Assembly: GCA_013214965.1 (NCBI GenBank)
Contig: JABSRU010000009.1
Span: 1-64,000 of the forward strand
Direction: 5' to 3'
DNA: 64,000 bases
Source of the DNA: Gammaproteobacteria bacterium
Lineage (GTDB): Bacteria > Pseudomonadota > Gammaproteobacteria > Enterobacterales > Psychrobiaceae
In this document: in pieces, positions 9,642-18,326 of the stretch
How positions within the stretch are numbered: position 1 is the stretch's first letter
Layout: every line of letters starts with the position of its first letter
Notes under the pieces: generated by a model
Told to the model about the DNA's origin: nothing
Databases searched by the model: none
What the model saw: only the letters and a program-made list of their open reading frames with translations
Program-made: the position numbers and the translations under genes

Positions 9642-10640
9642 TTATACTAATTTCAATTTAACCACAATCACTAATATCACCACTAAAATAGCCCAAGTGA
9701 TTGCGGCATTACGACTGGCTTTTTTCGCCTTACTCTTTTCCCACCACGATAATGGCCGAACCCCTTGCCACACAAAGGTTGCTACACCCGCCAAGTTAAC
9801 GCAAATAACATTAGCTGCCGTCAACAATAAAGCATTCATAGCTAGATTCGGATAGCCCGCTCCCCACAACATGCCTGTTGTCACCAATGGCGGCATCAAT
9901 GCTACGGCGACCATCACGCCAATCAATGTCGAAGATGCACCAGCGGTTAACGCCAGTGCTCCAGCAATACCTGATGACAAAGCTAATACTAAGTCTGACA
10001 ATCCCAAACTAGTCCTCGCTGCAATCGCCGGCACCCCAGGATCAACCTTAACAAAATAACCAATCACAAAAGAAATTACTAACGCGAGTACCACCCCTAT
10101 AGCGCCCATCTTTGAGGCTTCTTTTGCGAGATCTTTATCCGCTAAAGTTGTCGCCAATGCTAATGCCATATTGGGCCCTAATAATGGCGCAATCACCATC
10201 GCGGCAATAATAATCGCAATGTCATCTCGAATTAAACCAATCGCAGCAACGACGCAGGCAATCACCACCATCGTAATATAATACTGTAAGTTGTTTATCC
10301 CTGAGTTTATACTCGCGTATAGCTCTTCCCTTGAAACCCGATTAAAGATTTTTACCTCAGGGTTTTTAGCGGGTTCGCTTTTTGTATTTTCATCATCGGG
10401 TAAGCGGGGTAGCGTCGCGTTTAGAGGTAATAACATCATATTAAACCCTTCCGCACTACTAAGCCGCCGTTCGACCTTATCCATCAAGGGTTCAGCCCCT
10501 GAGGCTTTAACAATAATTTGCACCAATACGGTTTTTTCTGTTTTAATCACAGGGAGTAAACGCTCTGGCTCTATCTCTTCAAGAATGTCGAACAAATGAT
10601 CATAACTTGACCGTTCTAAGGTAATTTGCAGTAATCTCAC
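9642..10640 (-). CDS. DUF389 (TIGR00341) membrane protein
   Basis: Integral membrane protein of the DUF389 / TIGR00341 family, function not established. An N-terminal soluble part (residues 1-~115) resembles the family's ferredoxin-fold-like region. It is followed by about six hydrophobic segments, with the family's conserved core IAAMVIAPLLGPNMALALAT and the Gly/Ala-rich GIAGALALTAGASSTLIGVM. 332 residues is normal. Monocistronic, between the chemoreceptor and the divergent MipA-like gene. The start at 10640 is the only good one. Confidence 0.85.
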   Translation of the reverse strand: MRLLQITLERSSYDHLFDILEEIEPERLLPVIKTEKTVLVQIIVKASGAEPLMDKVERRLSSAEGFNMMLLPLNATLPRLPDDENTKSEPAKNPEVKIFNRVSREELYASINSGINNLQYYITMVVIACVVAAIGLIRDDIAIIIAAMVIAPLLGPNMALALATTLADKDLAKEASKMGAIGVVLALVISFVIGYFVKVDPGVPAIAARTSLGLSDLVLALSSGIAGALALTAGASSTLIGVMVAVALMPPLVTTGMLWGAGYPNLAMNALLLTAANVICVNLAGVATFVWQGVRPLSWWEKSKAKKASRNAAITWAILVVILVIVVKLKLV

Positions 10641-10782
10641 TAACCTCTCCCGATATAAAAATCTTTAAAACTAATATTAGTTCAATTTCTTACAATTTTT
10701 ATACAATTTAAACTATTGGTTGCCCTGACTAAATTATAAGATATTTGTTAGCATAGCTATTCCTCAATTAATATTAACAATT

Positions 10783-11601
10783 ATGCGAAACAAACTACTT
10801 ATTTTATTATTGATATTATTCTCAACTTATAGCGTCGCCGAAAACGCTGAAGAAGACCAATTCCAGTGGGAAATTATGATTGGCTCCGGCTTAATTTATA
10901 ACCCGAGTCTTTTTAAAGATATAAAAATAGAAAGTGTGTTCGATATTATTGAATTTTCGCTATTAATTGATATCTCCTATCACAATTTTTTTATTCACAC
11001 AGATCGACGACGTGCCAAAGACCTCGGGGTCATTGGTTATCAATTGATTGAAGAAGATGATTGGGCATTAGACTTCATTTATAAAAATTATGTCCTTGGC
11101 TATGATCCTGCCTCAATAGAGCGCTATCAAGACCACCCATTAACTGCGCTTAAGGACCTCGATGAACGTAATCATGGTGCAGGTACCGCCATTCGATATA
11201 CTAAGTACGATGATAATGTATTATTCACCCTAGATTTAGCCAAATTATTTTTAGATAACAACAATAATAATATCTTGCTTGAAAGTTATTACAGTTATCG
11301 TCAACCTTACCGTAATTGGGATATTTATTTTGGCGGTGGTATCACCTACTACTCCGCTGATATTATTAGCTATTATTATGGAGTTGCCGAACATGAAGCG
11401 AATAATGATCGTCAAGTCTATCGACCAGGTGCAGGCTTTAAACTGGAATTCGAAGTATTTGCTCAATATCCACTATCACAAAGTTGGTACTTAAATACCG
11501 GTATCACTCAAATCATTTTTTCGAAAAACATCAGTGACAGCCCCTTGGTTAGAACCAATAATTTAACTCAAGTTCGGCTTGGTTTACGTTATGTATTCTA
11601 G
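10783..11601 (+). CDS. MipA/OmpV family outer-membrane protein
   Basis: A signal peptide (residues 1-19, ending SVAE) is followed by a ~250-residue beta-barrel with alternating aromatic strands and a C-terminal ...RLGLRYVF, the Phe-ended signature recognised by the Bam machinery. The spacing of conserved motifs (GSGLIYNPSL near the start, DFIYKNYVLGYDP, the Gly-rich YFGGGITYYSAD) fits the MipA/OmpV family of outer-membrane proteins implicated in scaffolding or permeability. It is followed with overlap by DUF3019, a response regulator and a histidine kinase, so it is probably controlled by, or a sensor accessory of, that two-component system. Confidence 0.8.
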   Translation: MRNKLLILLLILFSTYSVAENAEEDQFQWEIMIGSGLIYNPSLFKDIKIESVFDIIEFSLLIDISYHNFFIHTDRRRAKDLGVIGYQLIEEDDWALDFIYKNYVLGYDPASIERYQDHPLTALKDLDERNHGAGTAIRYTKYDDNVLFTLDLAKLFLDNNNNNILLESYYSYRQPYRNWDIYFGGGITYYSADIISYYYGVAEHEANNDRQVYRPGAGFKLEFEVFAQYPLSQSWYLNTGITQIIFSKNISDSPLVRTNNLTQVRLGLRYVF

Positions 11602-11986
11602 TCAAAACAAAATATTATTATGGCTCTCATTAGTGATATTTTTTAGTTCGGCAATAATGGCGAAGCCACTTAAGCAGGGTCCAACATTACTTGCGGCTAT
11701 ACCAACCCAATGTATCGCTTTGCACCAAGGTCGCAAATGCTTTGCTAAAATAAAAATCAATTGGCAAACTAAAATACCCGATAATTATTGCCTATATCAA
11801 CAAGGTATTATTATCAAATGCTGGAAAAAAAGCCAGCAAGCCCAATTAACATTAGATTTCGAGTCAAATGAAAGCATATCGTTTGTGCTTAAGGATCAAG
11901 CGAATCATGTCATGGCCCAAACAACCGTTATCGTTGGATGGCTCCATAAAACCAAAGCAAAAAAGCGACGCTGGCGATTATTTTAG
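11591..11986 (+). CDS. DUF3019 family exported protein
   Basis: A 131-residue protein with a signal peptide (cleavage near AIMA, residue ~23) and the family's cysteine motif TQCIALHQGRKCFAKIKINW, plus CLYQQG and IIKCW cysteines that could form two disulfides. This is DUF3019, function unknown, commonly encoded beside MipA-like proteins and two-component systems in Shewanella and relatives. The ATG at 11591 overlaps the mipA-like gene by 11 bases (an upstream in-frame TTG at 11579 is less likely). The stop is followed within 2 bases by the regulator frame, indicating one operon. Confidence 0.8.
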   Translation: MYSSQNKILLWLSLVIFFSSAIMAKPLKQGPTLLAAIPTQCIALHQGRKCFAKIKINWQTKIPDNYCLYQQGIIIKCWKKSQQAQLTLDFESNESISFVLKDQANHVMAQTTVIVGWLHKTKAKKRRWRLF

Positions 11987-11997
11987 GAATGAAAAAA

Positions 11998-12690
11998 ATG
12001 ATGCAAAAAATATTATTGGTTGAAGATGACATCACCTTAGCTAACTGGGTCAGTGAATACTTAACTCAGCAAAATTTTATCGTTGAGCACGTTGAGCGTG
12101 GCGATTTAGTGATGTCGGCTATAGCGAAATCAAATCCAGATTTAATCTTGCTCGATGTGATGTTGCCAGGATTAAATGGGGTTGAAGTTTGTCGATTAGT
12201 GCGCCAACAATCTGCGGTGCCTATTATTATGCTAACCGCACGAGCTGATGAATTCGATGAGATTATTGGTCTTGAGGCCGGCGCAAATGATTATGTGATA
12301 AAACCCGTTCGACCACGAATTTTACTCGCCAGAATTCAGAGTGCTTTACGTAATAAAATCTCAGCCCCGCTCAATCAGTACTTGGAGTTCGGGCTACTTT
12401 CAATGGACCAAAATTCAAAACGGGTTATTTATCAAAATAAAGAAATCGATTTATCGACCAATCTCTATGCTTTTTTATGGTATCTCGCCAGTCATGCTGG
12501 TGAAGTTGTCGATCGTGATAGTGTGTTTAAGGCCTTAAAAAGTCGCGAATATGATGGTATTGATCGTCGATTCGATGTCATGCTGTCGACCCTACGTAAA
12601 TTGTTTAACGATGATCCGCAAAGCCCTAAAAAATTCAAAACTATTTGGGGCAAAGGCTATCTATTTGTCGCTGATGCTTGGCAGGAATAG
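11998..12690 (+). CDS. OmpR/RstA-type response regulator
   Basis: Receiver domain at residues ~3-118 with the acidic pair (VEDD), the phospho-acceptor Asp in LLDVMLPG, Thr in LTAR and Lys in IKPV. It is followed by an OmpR-type winged-helix DNA-binding domain. Closest in general look to RstA. Three ATGs lie close together (11989, 11998, 12001). The AGGA site at 11985 is too near the first, so 11998 is preferred. The gene is followed after 10 bases by its cognate kinase and preceded by the mipA-like and DUF3019 genes, which are the natural first guesses for its regulon. Confidence 0.9.
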   Translation: MMQKILLVEDDITLANWVSEYLTQQNFIVEHVERGDLVMSAIAKSNPDLILLDVMLPGLNGVEVCRLVRQQSAVPIIMLTARADEFDEIIGLEAGANDYVIKPVRPRILLARIQSALRNKISAPLNQYLEFGLLSMDQNSKRVIYQNKEIDLSTNLYAFLWYLASHAGEVVDRDSVFKALKSREYDGIDRRFDVMLSTLRKLFNDDPQSPKKFKTIWGKGYLFVADAWQE

Positions 12691-12700
12691 TCCCTTTAAT

Positions 12701-13987
12701 ATGCGCAGTTTATATTTAAGTATCGTTATCACCGTATTAACCGCTATACTAGCTCTGGGTTGGGGGCTCGATTCTTTAGTGGCAGAGCAGACACCTAAAG
12801 AACGTAGTGATATTACGATTTATAAAACCTTAATTGACGGTTTAGCTACCCAATTAACCCCGAATAATCAAAGCGAATTAAATCATCAGTTTAACCTAGT
12901 CAGTAATAGCTTTAAGTTCGAACTCTCTTTACTAAAGATGGAAGATATCGCACTGCCACCCTCGTTACTCAAGCAATTGGATTCACCGGGCGGCGTTCTG
13001 CTAGCCTCTCAAAAAGGTTCCTATTTATTGCAACGTATTACTGGCTCAAATCAATTAATCCAATTAAATATTCCGCTAGCGCCGCAACATAATAAACTCG
13101 ACTTAATTTTAACCTTAGCGTTATATTCTGGCATTAGTATTATTCTCATTCTTTGGTCTTTACCCTTAACTCGGCGTTTATATTTACTCAACAATGCCGC
13201 CGCAAAATTTGGTGCGGGTCAATTAGAAACGAGGATCCCAGCTAGTCGATTTTCATACATCACAATGTTAGAACGCAGTTTTAATTTGATGGCCAATCAA
13301 ATTGAAAAGCTGATGGCTGATAATAAAATGCTAGCTCGCAGCTTATCCCATGACATTAGAACTCCCTTAGCATGCTTGCGTTTTGGGGTTGAAGCAGCTT
13401 TAGACAGTCATGACATCGAACAAAAAAACCATTATTTAACCCGGATGGATAACGAGCTGACTCGGATGGAGGAGATGACCGCGGCGTTTCTTGAGTATGC
13501 GGGATTAGAACGCCATGGTTTAGATTTAAAATTTAGTGATATTGACGTTAATCAGCTAATAAAATCGACCGCCGAAAGCTATGATATTTTAGCGCAACAA
13601 CATCAAGTAAAGCTAAGTTACCAAGTACCAGACAGCAGTAGTGACTGTAGAATAGATTGCCATTGGATAGCTCGAGCAATCCAAAACCTTTTAGTCAATG
13701 GCATGAGATTCGCCACCACTCAAGTTTTACTGACTGTTGTTCAAACTAAAAATCATATTACAATCACCATCGAAGATGATGGTCAGGGAATTGCTCCTGA
13801 GGATTTTAACACCATTTTTGAACCCTTCGTACGCCTTATCGACCACCAAACCAGAGAAAATGGCCATTTCGGATTAGGCTTAGCCATTACCGCTAAGATC
13901 ATCCAATGGCACCATGGTAAGATCACTGTCAGCCAATCAGCATTACTTGGCGGTGCCTGTTTTAGCTTAGTTATTCCTAAAAGTTAA
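12701..13987 (+). CDS. sensor histidine kinase (RstB-like)
   Basis: Membrane sensor kinase of the preceding regulator. A membrane segment at residues ~3-22, a ~110-residue periplasmic region, and a second membrane segment at ~133-152 are followed by HAMP. The H-box SHDIRTP has the phospho-accepting His217. N-box (QNLLVNGMRFA) and G-boxes (EDDGQGI, HFGLGLAI) are intact. 428 residues from the ATG at 12701. The open frame reaches back to 12551, but that part overlaps the regulator gene and encodes no sensible signal anchor. The stimulus is unknown; the linked MipA and DUF3019 proteins hint at an envelope signal. Confidence 0.88.
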   Translation: MRSLYLSIVITVLTAILALGWGLDSLVAEQTPKERSDITIYKTLIDGLATQLTPNNQSELNHQFNLVSNSFKFELSLLKMEDIALPPSLLKQLDSPGGVLLASQKGSYLLQRITGSNQLIQLNIPLAPQHNKLDLILTLALYSGISIILILWSLPLTRRLYLLNNAAAKFGAGQLETRIPASRFSYITMLERSFNLMANQIEKLMADNKMLARSLSHDIRTPLACLRFGVEAALDSHDIEQKNHYLTRMDNELTRMEEMTAAFLEYAGLERHGLDLKFSDIDVNQLIKSTAESYDILAQQHQVKLSYQVPDSSSDCRIDCHWIARAIQNLLVNGMRFATTQVLLTVVQTKNHITITIEDDGQGIAPEDFNTIFEPFVRLIDHQTRENGHFGLGLAITAKIIQWHHGKITVSQSALLGGACFSLVIPKS

Positions 13988-14084
13988 AATCTTACACTTT
14001 CAAACATTTATTAGACAACTTCCTACAAATCTTTTTCCTTAATTCCTCTACAATAATTACCTTAAATAAATAAAGGAAATTAAG

Positions 14085-14678
14085 ATGAAATCATTAATAA
14101 CCCTGCTCGTTGCAATCACTGCTTTTAACGCTAGTGCCGCCCAAAACCCAATTGATAAGCAACACCGAATCGGCGTCGAAATAGCAGGGGCTAACGTTGA
14201 ATTAAAAGGCTCTAGTAGTGACGCCAATGATATGATTCAACTCTACACATACTATAATTATTCACTGGATCAATATTTATCAATTGAAGCGGGGATCAAT
14301 AGTGCAGTAGATGTTGATGAATGGAAATGTCGCGATATCAATGATGACAAATGGACCTGTGACAAACAAAAAAAATCTTACTTTAATATTGGTGCGGATG
14401 AAATTAAATACAGTAACTTAGTGGTGGCCGCTAAAGGTGCCTATCCTTTAAGTCAACGTAATAGTGTTTATGGCAAGATTGGTGCCCAGTATTACGATTA
14501 CAACATCAAGCAAAGTGGCAAAAGCCTTAACAAAGATTCAGGACTGGGCTTATTTGTTGGCGCCGGTTGGCAATACCAATGGGATATGGGCTTAGCGATT
14601 AACGCTGGGGTCAAATATTACGACATGGGAGATATAAAGTCGGTTGGCTCAACAGTTGGCATCAGTTACCAGTTTTAA
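14085..14678 (+). CDS. small outer-membrane beta-barrel protein
   Basis: 197 residues: a signal peptide (ends NASAA, residue ~19), then an eight-strand-like barrel with alternating polar/aromatic strands and a C-terminal Phe (VGSTVGISYQF), resembling the porin/OmpA-like barrel superfamily. A central Cys pair (WKCRDINDDKWTCDKQ) could form a disulfide in an extracellular loop. An AAGGAA site precedes the ATG. It sits alone, ~100 bases after the kinase gene, and may be a target of that two-component system. The specific function is unknown. Confidence 0.75.
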   Translation: MKSLITLLVAITAFNASAAQNPIDKQHRIGVEIAGANVELKGSSSDANDMIQLYTYYNYSLDQYLSIEAGINSAVDVDEWKCRDINDDKWTCDKQKKSYFNIGADEIKYSNLVVAAKGAYPLSQRNSVYGKIGAQYYDYNIKQSGKSLNKDSGLGLFVGAGWQYQWDMGLAINAGVKYYDMGDIKSVGSTVGISYQF

Positions 14679-14717
14679 TTCAAAAAAGAGCACTATAAAG
14701 CGCTCGATAATACTGGG

Positions 14718-14815
14718 GATATCGATACATGTGGAGCAAACCTTATTTTTCATGGATGAAAAATTGAGCCTACAGAATGTATTTACGGCGTGTTTGCGTA
14801 ATATGTATCGATATC
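14718..14815. repeat. dispersed structured repeat, copy 1
   Basis: A 98-base element bounded by perfect 13-base inverted arms (GATATCGATACAT at 14718-14730, complement at 14803-14815). An internal hairpin has 9-base arms (ATTTTTCAT / ATGAAAAAT). The arms extend imperfectly outward to GCTC at 14702 and GAGC at 14830. A second copy lies at 57370-57468. It carries no gene and sits between the barrel gene and the convergent nagP end. The type is consistent with a REP/MITE-like palindromic element. Confidence 0.8.
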
Positions 14816-14847
14816 AGCTAGTACCTGAGCATATCTCTATATAATTT

Positions 14848-16164
14848 CTACTTCCAAGATCTCATTTTATGCCCCTTCAGTGCATAAAATAGAATAAACA
14901 TATAACAAGGTAAACCCACTACATAGGCTAGCTGAGTATCATTTAAGATATGAGCTAATTTACCAAAAATTAACGGTAAAATTGCACCACCTGAAATACC
15001 CATAATTAGTAATGCCGAACCCTGAGCAACAAATTTCCCCAAACCATCTAACGCTAATGGCCAAATGGACGGCCACACTAAAGCATGTGCTAATCCCATC
15101 AATGCCACAAAAGTGACCGAGTTTGGTATCACTGCGATGCCACTCCAGCCCCATAAAACATCGGCAATCGACGTACTAGTGGTTGAAGAAAACATCACGC
15201 CGACAATCGCCAATGAACCAGCAATCGCACTGCCTAGTAACGCTTGTTGCTGCGTAATAAAACGTGGAATACAAGTCACACCAATGATGTAGCCCAATAC
15301 CATAAATGCCATCGTGTATGAGGTTAACGATGCAAAATTAGCCACCCCTAATCCAGAACCATAAAGTCCAATGGTATCACCGGCGATCACTTCAACACCA
15401 ACGTAGGCAAACAGGGCTAATGCCCCTAACACGACCTGAGGAAAATGCATCACGCTCGATTTTCCCTCTTGGTCCTCATCTTCATCATTGTCTATTTCCG
15501 GTAACGAAGAAAACTTTACTAAACCAATGAGTGCCACCAATGCGATCGCCATATAAATATAAGGCATCACTAACTTATCAGATAACGCGGTTACTGTTGC
15601 CACGCGTTCATCACTCGATAGAGCCGCTAATGATTGCTCTGACACATTGCCCATATCAGACAATATTACCGCCGTAAAAGCTAACGGTACAATAACACCG
15701 GCTGATTTATTAATAAGCCCCATGATCGAAATTCTCATCGCCGCACTTTCAGCAGGACCAATTTTAACAACATAGGGATTGGACGCAGTTTGTAAAATGG
15801 TTAGTCCGGTTCCCAAGACAAATAGTGCGAGTAAAAATAAGGGATAAGTGGCGCTTTTAGCCGCGGGGATAAACAATAATGATCCCACCACCATAATAGC
15901 CAAGCCAATTGCCATGCCATCTTTGTAACCAGTACGGTTTAACAGGTGCGACATCGGTAAAGCCATCACCGTATAAGCAATATAGAAAGCAAAGGTCACA
16001 AATAGCGCTTCAAATTCATTTAATTCACAAATTATCTTTAAAAATGGGATTAACGAACCATTAAGCCAAGTAACAAAGCCAAACACGAAAAACAAAATAC
16101 CAATAATCACCATCGGCATCACACTTGATTGCGTTGACGTTCTCGATTCAGTAGCAGAACTCAT
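14848..16164 (-). CDS. nagP: N-acetylglucosamine MFS transporter NagP
   Basis: Inner-membrane GlcNAc importer of the FucP-type sugar MFS family. About 12 hydrophobic segments are seen, with the family's FFVFGFVTWLNGSLIPFLK opening and PYVVKIGPAES after the fourth to fifth segments. 438 residues is normal. Last gene of the nagK-nagB-nagA-nagP transcription unit, 27 bases after nagA, with a GAGAGG ribosome site. Assignment to GlcNAc rests on its place in the nag operon and on the Shewanella precedent. The window has no PTS GlcNAc transporter, which fits a pathway that needs the separate kinase NagK. Confidence 0.93.
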   Translation of the reverse strand: MSSATESRTSTQSSVMPMVIIGILFFVFGFVTWLNGSLIPFLKIICELNEFEALFVTFAFYIAYTVMALPMSHLLNRTGYKDGMAIGLAIMVVGSLLFIPAAKSATYPLFLLALFVLGTGLTILQTASNPYVVKIGPAESAAMRISIMGLINKSAGVIVPLAFTAVILSDMGNVSEQSLAALSSDERVATVTALSDKLVMPYIYMAIALVALIGLVKFSSLPEIDNDEDEDQEGKSSVMHFPQVVLGALALFAYVGVEVIAGDTIGLYGSGLGVANFASLTSYTMAFMVLGYIIGVTCIPRFITQQQALLGSAIAGSLAIVGVMFSSTTSTSIADVLWGWSGIAVIPNSVTFVALMGLAHALVWPSIWPLALDGLGKFVAQGSALLIMGISGGAILPLIFGKLAHILNDTQLAYVVGLPCYMFILFYALKGHKMRSWK

Positions 16165-16191
16165 AAAACCTCTCTTATTATTTTATGTAAA

Positions 16192-17310
16192 CTAACAGCC
16201 AGCAACCCAAGTTCGAGTTACCTTCAAATTATCATCTAACACCACAAAATCAGCTTGAGCCCCTGGCGTTAGCTGACCTAATTGGTGCTCTAATCCTAAA
16301 TATTGTGCCGGATACAAGCTTGCCATGTTAAGGGCTCGCTCTAAAGGCTGTCCTAAATGACGGTAAGTATTTCGCACCGCACTCGCCATATCTAATGCCG
16401 AACCCGCTAATTCGCCAGTGGTGGAATTTAATTTATCACCACGGCGAATAATTTCCCGATCAAAAAAATCAAATCGCTTAATATCAGTGCCAACCACCGA
16501 CATCGCATCAGTAACAAGTAATAACTTGCCGACGGGTTTGGTTTTTAATGCTAACTGACAACTGGCGTAATCCACATGATGACCATCAACAATTAAACCA
16601 CAGACTGCATCGTCAGCTAACAATGCCGCGCCGACCATACCCGGCTCGCGTGAGGTAAACGGTGACATTGCATTAAATAAATGGGTAAAGCCACTGGCTC
16701 CAGCGTCTAGTGCTGCCTTGGCAACTTCATAAGTGGCATTGGAGTGGCCCAAAAAGACTTTAATCCCTAATGAGACCATTCGTTTTATGTCGTCAACCGA
16801 GACATTCTCAGGGGCAATAGTAACTTTGACTAGGCCGATGTCTTGTCGTGAAATAACCGCCCATTCAGGCTCAGAGATTTCTCGAATATACTGCTCACTA
16901 TGGGCGCCTTTTTTAGCGACACTTAAATGAGGCCCTTCAAAGTGAATCCCCAATACTCCAGCAACGTTGTTTTTTCGCGCTTCGGCGATAGCATACGCCG
17001 CTTGGGACATTACCTCGACCGTATCAGTAATTAAGGTCGGTAACATCGCCGTGGTGCCAAACTCAAGATGCGCGGCGACGATGGTTTTAATCCCCGCTAC
17101 TGTTGGTGTGCTATTGAGTAAAACACCACCACCGCCATTGACTTGTAAGTCGATAAATCCTGGAACAATCATACCCTCGATATGCTCATTAGCTCTCGCG
17201 CTTAGCGGCTCAATGGCAATGATTTTTCCAGCATCGATCACAATTTGGCTATCAGTATGAAAATGATAACCATCAAAAATTTTCGTCGCACTAATGATTT
17301 GTCGAGTCAT
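16192..17310 (-). CDS. nagA: N-acetylglucosamine-6-phosphate deacetylase
   Basis: Cytoplasmic amidohydrolase converting GlcNAc-6-phosphate to glucosamine-6-phosphate and acetate. Recognisable motifs: PGFIDLQVNGGGG, the metal Glu in GIHFEGPHLS, His in FLGHSNATY, His in HLFNAMSPF, and the catalytic Asp in LLVTDAMS. 372 residues is typical. It starts one base after the nagB-II stop, so it is strongly coupled. The nagP gene follows. Confidence 0.95.
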   Translation of the reverse strand: MTRQIISATKIFDGYHFHTDSQIVIDAGKIIAIEPLSARANEHIEGMIVPGFIDLQVNGGGGVLLNSTPTVAGIKTIVAAHLEFGTTAMLPTLITDTVEVMSQAAYAIAEARKNNVAGVLGIHFEGPHLSVAKKGAHSEQYIREISEPEWAVISRQDIGLVKVTIAPENVSVDDIKRMVSLGIKVFLGHSNATYEVAKAALDAGASGFTHLFNAMSPFTSREPGMVGAALLADDAVCGLIVDGHHVDYASCQLALKTKPVGKLLLVTDAMSVVGTDIKRFDFFDREIIRRGDKLNSTTGELAGSALDMASAVRNTYRHLGQPLERALNMASLYPAQYLGLEHQLGQLTPGAQADFVVLDDNLKVTRTWVAGC

Positions 17311-17311
17311 A

Positions 17312-18310
17312 TTATAAAGTCCGTGTTACTTTTTTCAGCCCAAGTGGCTGATCCGGATTAAAACCACGACCGACAGCTACTTTGGCAACATCAAGATAAA
17401 AACGTTGTAGCACCAATAACGGCGCTAAACGAGGATGAGCATCTTTAGCTACTTGATTTAAACTAATAACATCAGCTCCTCGACTAATCACTTCGCTAAT
17501 TTGCTGGTGATGGGAATTAGCACTTTCATCATCGACATGGCAATCGATGATCGTTAATTTTTGTTCAACCAAGGTCACTGGACCATGAAGAAACTCTGCA
17601 CTACTAAAGGCTTCCGCATGAATACTTGAAACTTCTTTAAGTTTCAACGCAATCTCTTTAGTAATGCCGTAACCTAAACCACGACCTAACACCACTAAAT
17701 TTTTAGCGCCGTTGAGGTTTTCATTACTTAGCTGAGTAGGTGCTTGCGCCGCCATTGCTAACAGGCCAGGTAAGGTATCAAGCGCACTAACCAACTCATC
17801 ATTTTGAGTCCAGTATGCCGTCATTTGCAATAAAGCTGACAGAGTCGCTAAATAACTTTTAGTCGCGGCAACAGATACTTCTTCACCCGCAGATAATGGC
17901 AAAACGACATCCACTAATGCTGCTAATGGTGATGATTGATCATTAACCAAAGCCACGGTAAATGCACCAGCAGTCTTCGCCATCTCAGCCTGAGCTAAAA
18001 TATCAGGACTACGACCCGATTGAGAAATAATAATCACCAACGCTTGGTCTAGCTTTAATGTTTTACCATAAACACTAGCCACTGATGGCGCGGCAGCACA
18101 TACCGGAATACCGGCTTCAATCTCGATTAAATACTTAGCAAACACGCCAGCATGATCCGATGATCCACGACCGATGATCATCACCATGGACGGCGCAATA
18201 GTACGTAGTTTTTCACCTAAATTTTTAGCAATCTCAACATTATTAATCAACTGATGCTTAATCACCGCTGATGCTTGCAATGCTTCTTTTTCCATTATCG
18301 TTTGAGTCAT
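17312..18310 (-). CDS. nagB-II: glucosamine-6-phosphate deaminase, NagB-II type
   Basis: Two SIS domains (residues ~30-165 and ~195-320) homologous to the isomerase half of GlmS, with no glutaminase domain. Sugar-phosphate-binding serine motifs are visible: IGRGSSDHA, IISQSGRSPD and AAEFLHGP-like SSAEFLHGPVTL. 332 residues. In Shewanella-type nag operons this protein replaces the unrelated classical NagB, deaminating GlcN-6-phosphate to fructose-6-phosphate and ammonia. Start at 18310 with AAGGT upstream. It lies 16 bases after nagK and abuts nagA. Confidence 0.92.
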   Translation of the reverse strand: MTQTIMEKEALQASAVIKHQLINNVEIAKNLGEKLRTIAPSMVMIIGRGSSDHAGVFAKYLIEIEAGIPVCAAAPSVASVYGKTLKLDQALVIIISQSGRSPDILAQAEMAKTAGAFTVALVNDQSSPLAALVDVVLPLSAGEEVSVAATKSYLATLSALLQMTAYWTQNDELVSALDTLPGLLAMAAQAPTQLSNENLNGAKNLVVLGRGLGYGITKEIALKLKEVSSIHAEAFSSAEFLHGPVTLVEQKLTIIDCHVDDESANSHHQQISEVISRGADVISLNQVAKDAHPRLAPLLVLQRFYLDVAKVAVGRGFNPDQPLGLKKVTRTL

Positions 18311-18326
18311 AGCTATACCTTAAGTT

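Noticed and set aside
14644-14844. Open frame across the repeat downstream of the barrel gene
   Set aside because: It is composed of the dispersed repeat and has no ribosome site or protein-like sequence.
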